Assembly: GCA_017467335.1 (NCBI GenBank)
Contig: JAFTSJ010000001.1
Span: forward strand, 1 to 50,915
DNA: 50,915 nt
Direction: 5' to 3'
Source of the DNA: Alphaproteobacteria bacterium
Lineage (GTDB): Bacteria; Pseudomonadota; Alphaproteobacteria; CAAHEQ01; UBA3637
The translations under genes and the position numbers were made by a program. Below the pieces are notes generated by a model. The model saw only the letters and a program-made list of their open reading frames with translations, had not been told where the DNA came from and made no database searches. Shown here piece by piece: positions 1 through 7,969 of the stretch. Positions within the stretch are counted from its first letter, which is position 1. Each line of letters begins with the position of its first letter.

Positions 1-2000
1 ACGTAATCAACAACTAATCCACCTTCTTTATCTCTAAACACTCTATTTACACGAGCAATAGCCTGCATCAAATTATGGCCAGACATTGGTTTATAAACAT
101 ACATTGTGGCAAGAGATGGTACATCAAAACCTGTTAACCACATATCAACTACAATAGCGATTTTGAGAGGATCGTTATTATCCTTAAATTTACGAGCCAA
201 TTCGTCTTTATAGTTTTTATTACCAATAATCTCGCGCCAATCCTCCGGATCGTTATTGTCAGAAGTCATAACAACAGCAACTTTTTCTTTCCAAGATGGG
301 CGAAGTTCTAATATTTTACGATAAATTTTAAGTGCAATTGGACGAGAATAAGCTACAACCATTGCCTTACCGGTCAATAAATCAGCACGATTATTTTCAT
401 AGTGATCTAAAATATCAGAAACTAATGAATTGATGGTGTTATCATCACCAAGAATAGTTTCCATTTTTCCAAGCTCACGTTTGCTCTTTTCTATAACTTC
501 AGGATCAGCATTATGAGCCATCAAGTCATACTCGGCATCAATGAGCTTTAATACCTCTGGTTTCAGATGTAATTTAATAACGCGGCTTTCATAATAAACC
601 GGGCGGGTTGCCCCATCTTCCACCGCTTGCGTCATATCATAAACATCAATATAATTCCCAAATACTTCACGAGTATTTTTATCTTTAGAAGAAATCGGTG
701 TGCCGGTAAATCCAATATATGTAGCATTTGGTAAAGAATTACGAATAATACGAGCGGCACCGGTTTTTATCTTACCAGTTGTTGCATCAATTTTTTCAGA
801 CAATCCATATTGACCACGATGAGCCTCATCTGCCATAACAATAATATTGCGACGAGTGGAAAGAGGCTCTTCTGATTCTTCAAATTTTTGCATGGTGGTA
901 AAGAAAATACCATTTGCTTTGATACCATTTAAGAGTTGTTTTAAATGTGCGCGACTTTCTGCTTGTACTGGTGTCTGTCTTAAAAAGTCTTTGCATTTTG
1001 AAAACTGGCCATATAATTGGTCATCTAAATCGTTTCTATCAGTTAAAACAACAATCGTTGGACTATTTAAGGCTTTTTGCAATAATTGAGCATAGAAAAC
1101 CATTGATAAAGATTTACCACTACCTTGTGTATGCCAGAACACACCACCTTTACCATCTGTTTCGGTTGCTTTTTGTGTAGATGCAATCGCTTTTTTAACC
1201 GCAAAGTATTGGTGGTATCCTGCTAAAATCTTAGCAGCTCCTTTTTGCTCATTAGAAAAACAAATAAAGTTTTTTAAGATATCAAGCAAACGTTCTTTTT
1301 CAAAAATACCTTTAAAGAAAGTATCAAATTGAGCATATTGGGTATTTTCATAATTCCCATCAACGGTTTTCCATTCCATGAAACGATCTTCACCGGAAGT
1401 AATAGTGCCAGCTCTTGATTGCAATAAGTCGCTCATAACACAGATTGCATTATAAATGAACATTGAAGGGATTTCATGCTTATAGTTTTGAATTTGGCGA
1501 TAAGCTTCTGAAACATCTGTTTCTTCACGAGAAGGAGATTTTAACTCCATCAAAACCAAAGGAAGACCATTGATAAACAATAAAACATCAGGCCTTTTGT
1601 TGCTGTTTTCAATAAATGTCCATTGATTAGCTACGATAAATGAATTGTTGTTTGGCTTTTCATAATCTATCAAATAAACAATAGTATCTTTAGGTTCACC
1701 TTTTTCTGTATAGTGGACAGTGATACCATTTTGCAGATAATCCATAAAAAGCTTGTTTTTTTGCACCAATTCGGCATTTTCAAAGTTTTTGAGCTTGTAT
1801 AAAGCCTCTTTAATAGCGCTTTCTGGTAATTTAGGATTGATTTTGTAAAGGGCATTAACAAGCACATCTTCATATAATGGAGAATAAAAATCTCTATCCT
1901 CAATATCCGGACCATAGACATGAGTATATCCCATACCTTCAAACAACTCTATAACCGAGTTTTCATAAGCATCTTCATTTGCTGGGTTTGTGTATGTCAT
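1..2000 (-). CDS. hsdR: Type I restriction enzyme R (motor/endonuclease) subunit, 3' end outside window
   Basis: Encodes the ATP-driven translocase and nuclease subunit of a type I restriction-modification complex. The frame is open without interruption from an ATG at 2000 to the window edge, giving 666 codons of a protein usually near 1000 aa. Visible in order: a PD-(D/E)xK nuclease core (PDVLL then ELK, about residues 137-152), Walker A QGSGKS (about 295), DEAH box (about 388) and FTGTP (about 428). The last codons read GGLVVDYV, typical of helicase motif VI and just after. It starts 16 nt after the fic stop, so it is probably cotranscribed with fic. It pairs with HsdM and HsdS encoded upstream. 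The missing C-terminus normally binds the methyltransferase core. Family call is very secure. Confidence 0.95.
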   Translation of the reverse strand, partial: MTYTNPANEDAYENSVIELFEGMGYTHVYGPDIEDRDFYSPLYEDVLVNALYKINPKLPESAIKEALYKLKNFENAELVQKNKLFMDYLQNGITVHYTEKGEPKDTIVYLIDYEKPNNNSFIVANQWTFIENSNKRPDVLLFINGLPLVLMELKSPSREETDVSEAYRQIQNYKHEIPSMFIYNAICVMSDLLQSRAGTITSGEDRFMEWKTVDGNYENTQYAQFDTFFKGIFEKERLLDILKNFICFSNEQKGAAKILAGYHQYFAVKKAIASTQKATETDGKGGVFWHTQGSGKSLSMVFYAQLLQKALNSPTIVVLTDRNDLDDQLYGQFSKCKDFLRQTPVQAESRAHLKQLLNGIKANGIFFTTMQKFEESEEPLSTRRNIIVMADEAHRGQYGLSEKIDATTGKIKTGAARIIRNSLPNATYIGFTGTPISSKDKNTREVFGNYIDVYDMTQAVEDGATRPVYYESRVIKLHLKPEVLKLIDAEYDLMAHNADPEVIEKSKRELGKMETILGDDNTINSLVSDILDHYENNRADLLTGKAMVVAYSRPIALKIYRKILELRPSWKEKVAVVMTSDNNDPEDWREIIGNKNYKDELARKFKDNNDPLKIAIVVDMWLTGFDVPSLATMYVYKPMSGHNLMQAIARVNRVFRDKEGGLVVDY

Positions 2001-2016
2001 GAGTTAGGCTCCTTTA

Positions 2017-3162
2017 TTACTTAAACTCTACAAAATTTTCATTCACTAAACTTTCTAACATACCACGAGTAAGCGCATGTGCATTCAAATTAATAGTATA
2101 TTTTCTAGATTTTTCGCCATCTTTTCTTAACAGATGTTTAGACAACATTTGCTTAATCATATACGTTAGTTGAGCATCATTTTTTTCTTTAAAGACTTCT
2201 TTTAGGTCTTTAACCATTATTGTATAATCTTCTTGTTCTACAGAGCGTTTTAAGACAATATTTTCTTCTTCGCTAATTAAATTGTTATTAAGAGAATAAT
2301 GTATAGCTGGTAAAATAATTTTTGTATCCAAAAACTCTTTGCTCATTAATTTTTTTATTTTTTGGCTTTCTCTCTGTAATCCGTCTAAAACATATAAACA
2401 CCATTCTTTAATATTTTCATCGGTTCCTGTATCAGCCTTTTCTAAACCACTTATATATTTATCTCTGTTCTGGCAAAATACAGCAGCAGGATTTAGAAAA
2501 TACACCTTAAAAAAGCCGTATTGTCTAAGCATTATATAAGTTAACAATCTAGCCATGCGTCCATTGCCATTATCAAATGGGTGGATCCAAACAAAACGGT
2601 GGTGCGCAATAGCTACCTTTAATAAATCGACCTGTCGTGGATCTTTTATAGGATCTTTTCTATTAACGAAACCAATCAAATCAGACATTAACATCGGAAC
2701 TTCTAAAAACTCAGGTGGTTTATGCTGTGAACCAGTTATTTTAACATCATGAGAACGATATGCTCCTGGAACTCTACTTCCTTCACTTGTTAAATCCTTC
2801 ATTAAAACTGAGTGCAACTGTTTTATAAAAAATTCAGATATTTGAAATTTAGGATTGTTCTTAAATTCATCATTAATAAGTTGAATACATTCTTCAATAT
2901 TAGCAATTTCTTTGTGTTGCTGAGAAGTATCTTTCCCCTCTATTTTATCTTGCACATAATCTGCAATAGTTGTATGATTTCCCTCAATTCTTGCAGAAGC
3001 TAAACTCTCCGTAATTCGAAACAAGCTATGTAATTGCGAAAAAGCTGATGGCGGTGTTGAAGCTGCTATTGTTTTTTCGCGCAAATTTTCCAATTCAACT
3101 ATTTTTGTTGTAATAGGGTCAAAAAAATCAATATGAGGAATTTTAAGCTCGGCTGTTTCCAT
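2017..3162 (-). CDS. Fic family protein (probable AMP transferase) inside the type I RM operon
   Basis: Fic enzymes usually transfer AMP from ATP to a hydroxyl side chain of a target protein. The signature HPFDNGNGRMAR lies at residues 196-207 (numbered from an upstream GTG at 3168), with catalytic His and the phosphate-binding loop intact. An inhibitory-helix motif of the [S/T]xxxE[G/N] type, SARIEG, is at 58-63, so this looks like a class II, self-inhibited Fic protein. The C-terminal third resembles a winged-helix domain. I prefer the ATG at 3162 because AGAAAG sits 8 nt before it; the GTG at 3168 is only 2 nt from AGAAAG. The gene lies between hsdS (192 nt upstream) and hsdR (16 nt downstream). 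Fic genes are known neighbours of type I RM loci, but the target is unknown. Fold is certain; enzyme activity and role are inferred. Confidence 0.9.
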   Translation of the reverse strand: METAELKIPHIDFFDPITTKIVELENLREKTIAASTPPSAFSQLHSLFRITESLASARIEGNHTTIADYVQDKIEGKDTSQQHKEIANIEECIQLINDEFKNNPKFQISEFFIKQLHSVLMKDLTSEGSRVPGAYRSHDVKITGSQHKPPEFLEVPMLMSDLIGFVNRKDPIKDPRQVDLLKVAIAHHRFVWIHPFDNGNGRMARLLTYIMLRQYGFFKVYFLNPAAVFCQNRDKYISGLEKADTGTDENIKEWCLYVLDGLQRESQKIKKLMSKEFLDTKIILPAIHYSLNNNLISEEENIVLKRSVEQEDYTIMVKDLKEVFKEKNDAQLTYMIKQMLSKHLLRKDGEKSRKYTINLNAHALTRGMLESLVNENFVEFK

Positions 3163-3291
3163 GATCACAACTTTCTATAAAACAAAAAATCACTATCTGT
3201 AATGATTAAAAATGGTATCTTTAATTATTTTTAATTTTATACGCATTTTCAATGAACTACAAAATATATTTTAACAAAACATCTATAATGT

Positions 3292-3335
3292 AATAAAAAA
3301 TTATCTTAAAATCAATAAAAAATTATCTTAAAATT
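3292..3335. repeat. Tandem duplication of a 22-bp AT-rich unit between hsdS and fic
   Basis: Two adjacent 22-bp copies (3292-3313 and 3314-3335) match at 21 of 22 positions; the unit contains AATTATCTTAAAAT. They lie just downstream of the hsdS stop and upstream of the fic start, so they could be an operator or a slipped-strand duplication. No regulator that would bind them is identifiable. Confidence 0.7.
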
Positions 3336-3360
3336 TCAAAAATATTTTTACGTACCATTT

Positions 3361-4509
3361 CTACTCCTCGGTAAATGATAATTTATCAGCCGAAATGTTA
3401 ACTTTTGAAACATCAATTTCCCCACTCATGAGTTTCGGTAATAACGTATCTCGCAACACTGATAATTTTTCGTTTTCTTGTTCATTAGTTTGTATTTTAT
3501 CAATTATTGCTTTACATGCAGGAGATATTTTATCAAAAATTTCTTTATCAAAAGGAACTTCAAATTTTGCAATATCATTCATTACAATATAAGGAATTGC
3601 AGAACCATGAGTACCGCCCATAAGTTTTTTTTCCAATACCATTTTTAACAAAGGATATAAAAGATAAATATAGTTGCTATTAACCTTTTCTTTTAACGTA
3701 CAAGCATAAGTTCTCTGATATAAATCAAATCTGCCATTATAAAATCTTGTTCTTCCTGTGTATGCTCCATTACCAGATATAATTACAGCTGGGCCATCAT
3801 AAATGTAACTATTGATACTCAAAGCTTCTGGGCCGCAAGTAAAAAACTTATTTACGCCATTTTTATCAAATTCGTTTGCATTTTTTCTTCCTGTGAAAAT
3901 ATTACAAAATTCATCTAAAGGGATAATCGTTTGAAGATTGATAGTATGTTCTTGTATTAGCGCCTGAGCCTGTTGTTCTAAATTATTATTTATCTTATTA
4001 TTCAGTTCAATCTTATCATCCAACGCACCCAACACCTCAGCAATTTTCTTCTGAATATCTATCGGTGGAACCGTAAATTCTAAATTTTTGACCTGTGTTC
4101 CAGATATTTCTGCAAAAGTAGATCCAGAGCCCATACCTATAATGTAATCTATATTATTTTTTAGCAAATAATAGAAAAACTCAGGGCAATATCCATCTTT
4201 TAATATAATACTTTTGAAGCCTTGATTTGTGCAAACATCATTTTCTGCAATGGCTAAATAGCCAATTGGTGCACGACTTGTTAATAATACAGTTCCTTTG
4301 GGTAACATCCGAGCACTACTATTTTGTAATCCTAATTTTGTGATATTTCTTTCACCTCTGGATACATATCGATTATTATAACCGGATAAATCCTTAGGAG
4401 TTAACCATGGTATATCACCATTCCAAAAGTCATAATTTTTGGTGCTAGGGGTGCCTCCACCAATAACTTCACTAATATCACCTAGTTTAATCTTCTGCCA
4501 GTCAGTCAT
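3361..4509 (-). CDS. hsdS: Type I restriction-modification specificity subunit S
   Basis: HsdS provides DNA recognition for both the methyltransferase (M2S) and the restriction complex. At 382 aa it carries two target-recognition domains: TRD1 about residues 5-150 and TRD2 about 195-345. Each is followed by a conserved helix: 152-183 with the EQQAQA signature, and a C-terminal helix ending LLPKLMSGEIDV. The N-terminus WQKIKLGDISEVIGGGTPS is typical. Its ATG overlaps the stop of the upstream membrane-protein gene (ATGA), so translation is coupled to the hsdM operon. The DNA encoding residues 172-183, exactly the junction of the two halves, is a 33-bp perfect inverted copy of sequence at 7716-7748 in an hsdS fragment. 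That suggests past or present recombinational exchange of the second recognition half. Confidence 0.95.
   Translation of the reverse strand: MTDWQKIKLGDISEVIGGGTPSTKNYDFWNGDIPWLTPKDLSGYNNRYVSRGERNITKLGLQNSSARMLPKGTVLLTSRAPIGYLAIAENDVCTNQGFKSIILKDGYCPEFFYYLLKNNIDYIIGMGSGSTFAEISGTQVKNLEFTVPPIDIQKKIAEVLGALDDKIELNNKINNNLEQQAQALIQEHTINLQTIIPLDEFCNIFTGRKNANEFDKNGVNKFFTCGPEALSINSYIYDGPAVIISGNGAYTGRTRFYNGRFDLYQRTYACTLKEKVNSNYIYLLYPLLKMVLEKKLMGGTHGSAIPYIVMNDIAKFEVPFDKEIFDKISPACKAIIDKIQTNEQENEKLSVLRDTLLPKLMSGEIDVSKVNISADKLSFTEE
3962..3994 (-). repeat. 33-bp inverted repeat, copy within hsdS
   Basis: The minus-strand sequence here is identical over 33 bp to plus-strand 7716-7748, so the two copies are in inverted orientation about 3.7 kb apart. 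It encodes INNNLEQQAQA in the central helix between TRD1 and TRD2. Recombination sites of invertible hsdS loci commonly sit in this segment. Confidence 0.9.
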
Positions 4510-5402
4510 CTTGATTCTCCATTATCTTGAACGAAATGAAAACGGCTTTCTCGTGCCTTCATATTATCAGGGATTTCCCCATCATAGTAAATTGTCATTT
4601 CATCCAACTGAAACATAAGTTCCGTTAATCTTTTTGAAACAAGTTGCCTATACTCTTGTAACTTTTCTTCTGGATGCTTATTAATATATTCCATTTTTTC
4701 TACATCTTCTTTTTTGCTTAAATCTGGCTGAATTAACCTAAAAGCAATTGTTGTAATAAATGCTCTACCTATTGTTCCACATTCTTCCAAACAATATTCT
4801 TCTCCCATATTGTCTTTTTTTACCAAGCGATAGTGCATATCTTGATTCTTTAAAAATACACCACTATCCAAAATTGCATTTATATAATATATCGCATCTT
4901 CCATTTTGTATTTTCGAAAGATAATCTGATTTGCATTGTATAAATTATTTAAACGGTTAAGCATTTCAAAATGTTTTAAATAGGTTTTTCTCTTGATAAC
5001 CAGTTGCTCCGGTTTTGGTGTTACATCCTGGTCCGGTGTCATTTTTTGAAAGCGTAAAGGGCTCATTAATGTAAAAAGAAACCAATTAATGGAGTGTTGT
5101 GCATTATATAATGCATCCCTAAATTCCAAAATAATTTTTGCTTCTCTTTGAATATATACATCGTACAGCCATTGTTTTCTTTGAAGATCTAATTGTTGGT
5201 TTAGATTTCGTTGTTCTTGCCGTAGTTGAAGCAAAAATTGCTTATTCTGTTGTTTTATTCCTCTTTTGGAAATACAGTTTGCAATGCACATAATTATGAT
5301 AGTGATAACACCCACAGCAAGTGGACCAAATGCTATAAAGTAATCAAGTAAATCTTTTTCATTTACCACAACCCGCTCAACTGTACAAACCATTGTTTCC
5401 AT
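4506..5402 (-). CDS. Membrane-anchored coiled-coil protein of unknown function in the RM operon
   Basis: I do not recognise a family. The 298-aa product has one hydrophobic segment at about residues 20-43, followed by Lys/Arg, so the rest should be cytoplasmic. A Gln/Leu/Arg-rich stretch (about 48-78) looks like a coiled coil. The remainder is helical and charged, with no catalytic motif that I can see. It starts inside the stop of the preceding 150-aa gene (TAATG) and its stop overlaps the hsdS ATG (ATGA). It therefore sits between hsdM and hsdS in a tightly coupled unit and is very unlikely to be a chance neighbour. It shares an N-terminal TM plus helical cytosolic layout with the gene before it. 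A role tethering or sensing for the RM complex at the membrane is speculation. Confidence 0.8.
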   Translation of the reverse strand: METMVCTVERVVVNEKDLLDYFIAFGPLAVGVITIIIMCIANCISKRGIKQQNKQFLLQLRQEQRNLNQQLDLQRKQWLYDVYIQREAKIILEFRDALYNAQHSINWFLFTLMSPLRFQKMTPDQDVTPKPEQLVIKRKTYLKHFEMLNRLNNLYNANQIIFRKYKMEDAIYYINAILDSGVFLKNQDMHYRLVKKDNMGEEYCLEECGTIGRAFITTIAFRLIQPDLSKKEDVEKMEYINKHPEEKLQEYRQLVSKRLTELMFQLDEMTIYYDGEIPDNMKARESRFHFVQDNGESR

Positions 5403-5854
5403 TATTTTTTATTCTTTCTGTTTAAAATAGATTTGACATTTGCATCAAGGAAAATTTGAGCTAATTCTCCTTTTTTTAACATAAAATCGTAATGACCTAA
5501 ATCTCTGCGTATCATTTTTTCTAAAAAATCCATAGTCATTACAGGTGCTTTATCGCTCATATCCATATTTTGCAATAACTCTTGATATTTGATAAAATCC
5601 TTTATCATTCTAGGTTTTCCCCAAATCAGAATAGCCTTTTTAAATTCTAATAATAGTTGATAACTTTGTTGTAAATTAATCGGTTTACCATGCCGTATAT
5701 CAATGGCTATTTCAATAAAAGAGTTAAGGTATTTTTGATAAACCTCAGCTTTTCTCTCAAAATGCTTATATTCAAGTTCTCTGTTTTTTAAAATCCATTG
5801 GCCAATCAACCAACCAATTCCGGTCAAGCATAAAATGATTATTTCTACACTCAT
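5402..5854 (-). CDS. Small single-pass membrane protein of unknown function in the RM operon
   Basis: Unrecognised 150-aa protein. Residues 3-21 form a hydrophobic anchor (EIIILCLTGIGWLIGQWIL) followed directly by KNRELEYKHFERKAEVYQKY, a basic helical stretch that should lie in the cytoplasm. No enzymatic motif is visible. The start codon is one nucleotide after the hsdM stop, and its own stop overlaps the start of the next membrane-protein gene, so translation of all three is probably coupled. The similar layout of the two membrane proteins suggests a heteromeric pair or diverged paralogues. Alternative explanations include an anti-phage effector or a membrane sensor attached to the restriction system; nothing in the sequence decides between them. 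Confidence 0.8.
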   Translation of the reverse strand: MSVEIIILCLTGIGWLIGQWILKNRELEYKHFERKAEVYQKYLNSFIEIAIDIRHGKPINLQQSYQLLLEFKKAILIWGKPRMIKDFIKYQELLQNMDMSDKAPVMTMDFLEKMIRRDLGHYDFMLKKGELAQIFLDANVKSILNRKNKK

Positions 5855-5855
5855 T

Positions 5856-7364
5856 TCATATCTCCCAACCGATTTGTTTCAGTTTGTCTTTGATTTCTTC
5901 TTGCAAAGCATCAGATTGTTTGAACATGTCAGAAAGCTCTGATGTCAAACGCTTCATCTTATCTTCAAAAGGCTCACCGTCATCTTCTTGTTCTTCAATA
6001 CCAACATAACGCCCTGGGGTTAAGATATAATCTTGAGCTGCGATATCTTGTATTGATGCAACAGAGCAGAAACCTTTGATATCTTCTAATGTTCCTTCTT
6101 GGAAAGCAGTAAATGTATCAGCAATTTTTTTGATATCAGCATCTGTAAAATCGCGATGTTTACGATCTACCATACAACCCATTTTACGGGCATCAATGAA
6201 AACTGTTTTTCCTTTTTGTTGTTTGTTTTTGCTAATAAACCACAAAGTAACAGGAATTGTTACACTATAAAACAATTGCGGTGGAAGAGCGATAATACCT
6301 TCTACCAAATCATCTTCAATAATACGTTTTCTGATTTCACCTTCGCCACTTGTTTGTGTTGAAAGCGCACCATTTGCAAGAACAAGACCAATCTTACCAT
6401 TAGGTGATAAGTGATGTATCATGTGTTGTATCCACGCATAGTTTGCATTTCCTGCTGGTGGAATTCCATATTTCCAACGCACATCATCAAGCAACTTATC
6501 CCGTCCCCAGTTAGAAAGGTTAAAGGGTGGATTTGCCATAATAAAATCAGCCTTTAATTGCGGATGTAAATCATTAAAGAATGTATCTGCTTGATAAGGC
6601 CCAAAATCAGCATCAATTCCTCGAATTGCCATGTTCATTTTTGCCATTTTCCAAGTATCTGCATTTGATTCTTGACCATAAACAGAAATACGATTTCTAT
6701 TTCCACTGTGTGCTTGTAAGAATTTAACCGATTGAACAAACATACCGCCAGAGCCACAAGCTGGGTCATATACGCGACAGTTATCAAAAGGCTTCAATAC
6801 TTCAACAATGGTCTTAACGATACTTTGTGGCGTATAGAATTCACCACCTTTGGTTCCTTCATATGCTGCAAATTGTTGAATGCAGTATTCATAAGTTCTA
6901 CCGAGTAAATCTTTATCCTCATCTGTGCCAGACATATCAATGTTATTGGTAAATAAGTCAACCACATTACCAAGAACTCTCTTATCAAGGTCTTGATTGG
7001 CATAATTTTTAGGGAGAACATTTTTCAAAACTTTATTTTCGGCTTCAATAGCACGCATAGCTTCATCAATCACCATGCCGATTTCTGGAGTATGAGCGGC
7101 GGCAGCAATTGTACTCCAACGTGCTTTTTCTGGAACGAAGAAGATATTCTCTTCAATGTAAGCATCTTTATCGTCCTCAAAACCATCGCCTTCAGCAACT
7201 AACTGGTTATAGCGTTTTTCAAAAGCAAAAGAAATATAACGCAAAAAGATAAGTCCAACAATTACTTTTCTGTAATCTGCAGCAGGAATATGTCCCCAAA
7301 GCTCACAAGCTGCTTCCCAAATTTGTTTTTCAAATCCGATATTTGCATTGTTTTTTCCAGCCAT
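5856..7364 (-). CDS. hsdM: Type I restriction-modification DNA methyltransferase subunit M
   Basis: N6-adenine DNA methyltransferase that modifies host DNA with HsdS and forms the core to which HsdR binds. The 502-aa product has the N-terminal helical HsdM domain (residues 1-140), the SAM-binding motif I YDPACGSGGMFVQ (about 200-212), and the catalytic motif IV NPPF in IMANPPFNLSNW (about 279). Length is normal for the family. The start is set by M-A-G-K at 7364, preceded by an AGAGG element. It is the first gene of the operon; a sigma70-like promoter lies about 60 nt upstream. No truncation or frameshift is seen, so the modification half of the system should work. Confidence 0.97.
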   Translation of the reverse strand: MAGKNNANIGFEKQIWEAACELWGHIPAADYRKVIVGLIFLRYISFAFEKRYNQLVAEGDGFEDDKDAYIEENIFFVPEKARWSTIAAAAHTPEIGMVIDEAMRAIEAENKVLKNVLPKNYANQDLDKRVLGNVVDLFTNNIDMSGTDEDKDLLGRTYEYCIQQFAAYEGTKGGEFYTPQSIVKTIVEVLKPFDNCRVYDPACGSGGMFVQSVKFLQAHSGNRNRISVYGQESNADTWKMAKMNMAIRGIDADFGPYQADTFFNDLHPQLKADFIMANPPFNLSNWGRDKLLDDVRWKYGIPPAGNANYAWIQHMIHHLSPNGKIGLVLANGALSTQTSGEGEIRKRIIEDDLVEGIIALPPQLFYSVTIPVTLWFISKNKQQKGKTVFIDARKMGCMVDRKHRDFTDADIKKIADTFTAFQEGTLEDIKGFCSVASIQDIAAQDYILTPGRYVGIEEQEDDGEPFEDKMKRLTSELSDMFKQSDALQEEIKDKLKQIGWEI

Positions 7365-7421
7365 TTATAACCTCTGTGCTTTGAAATTGTTCATAAATTG
7401 ATATTCAAAAGTATTTTTCCC

Positions 7422-7450
7422 AGAATATTAATTTTCAATAAAAAAGTCAA
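7422..7450 (-). promoter_or_regulatory. Sigma70-type promoter for the hsdM operon
   Basis: On the minus strand TTGACT (7445-7450) is followed after 17 nt by TATTCT (7422-7427), placing a start site about 50 nt before the hsdM ATG. The -10 is imperfect (4 of 6). Confidence 0.55.
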
Positions 7451-7524
7451 AGAAAATGTAAAAATTTACTCCCAAATCTGTATGTTTTTGAAAAAACTAA
7501 CGCTAAACTATTGAGGGTAATAAA

Positions 7525-7720
7525 ATGAAAAATACAATCATCAATGAAATTATACTTAAAATGCAAACAAAATTAAATAATGGTCAGTTGGAAGAGCTAA
7601 AGAAAACATTTAGAACAATTGCAAAAACTATTAGGGCATGCACGAATTGATACAACACTACAGTATGCAATGGTAAAACAAAGCAATGTCAAACTCGCAC
7701 ATCGAAAATTCATTGGATAA
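7525..7720 (+). pseudogene. Internally deleted tyrosine recombinase (integrase) relic
   Basis: An ATG at 7525 opens a reading frame (MKNTIINEIILKMQTKLNN) resembling the N-terminus of Xer-like integrases, but it stops after about 42 codons. In another frame (about 7610-7720) the sequence reads LEQLQKLLGHARIDTT, then LQYAMVKQSNVKLAHRKFIG and a stop. This is the recombinase C-terminus, with the LLGH histidine and the nucleophile tyrosine in LQYA. The central catalytic part with the arginine boxes is gone, so an internal deletion with frame change has killed the gene. Its stop codon lies inside the 33-bp repeat shared with hsdS. Recombinases in this position drive hsdS inversion in other bacteria; this one cannot act by itself. 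Confidence 0.8.
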
Positions 7721-7748
7721 ATAATAATTTAGAACAACAGGCTCAGGC
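7716..7748 (+). repeat. 33-bp inverted repeat, copy in the hsdS fragment
   Basis: Identical on the plus strand to the minus strand of 3962-3994. The flanking bases differ on both sides, so the identity stops sharply at the repeat, as expected of a recombination site or the edge of a conserved exchange segment. Confidence 0.9.
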
Positions 7749-7821
7749 TTTGTTTAAGTCTAGTTATTGCGAAGAAAATAATGGTACATTAGCTGATATT
7801 ATAGACGCTGTAGAAACTTGA
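7716..7821 (+). pseudogene. Fragment of a second hsdS (silent specificity cassette relic)
   Basis: The frame reads INNNLEQQAQALFKS, the HsdS central helix, then NGTLADIIDAVET, the start of a second target-recognition domain, and ends at TGA 7819-7821. The portion after the shared repeat differs from the live hsdS, so this is a different recognition half, cut off after roughly 20 residues. It follows the recombinase relic directly on the same strand. That order is typical of invertible hsdS loci (recombinase next to partial, promoterless hsdS copies). Confidence 0.75.
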
Positions 7822-7969
7822 TAGACGCTTAAATCGGCTCAACACCCCAGCGCTACCACATAAATATAAATACGAAATCAATCGTCTAGCACATAAACTG
7901 GAACAAATGGTCGCCAAATACAAAGCCCTTGAAAAGGAGTTGGAGTATGTCCGAACCAAAATATTCTGA
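7814..7969 (+). pseudogene. Open frame without a start, basic helical peptide, probably a decayed gene end
   Basis: After a TAG at 7811-7813 an open stretch of 51 codons reads LDRRLNRLNTPALPHKYKYE and continues with NRLAHKLEQMVAKYKALEKE. It looks like a real helical coiled-coil protein but has no in-frame start until an internal ATG at 7907. It overlaps the beginning of the next gene and carries that gene's ribosome-binding site. It may be the 3' end of a gene whose 5' part was lost when the recombinase/hsdS fragment arrived. No family recognised. Confidence 0.35.

Noticed and set aside
1670-1942. 90-codon frame inside hsdR
   Set aside because: The HsdR frame is continuous through this region with the expected motifs; this is another frame of the same DNA.
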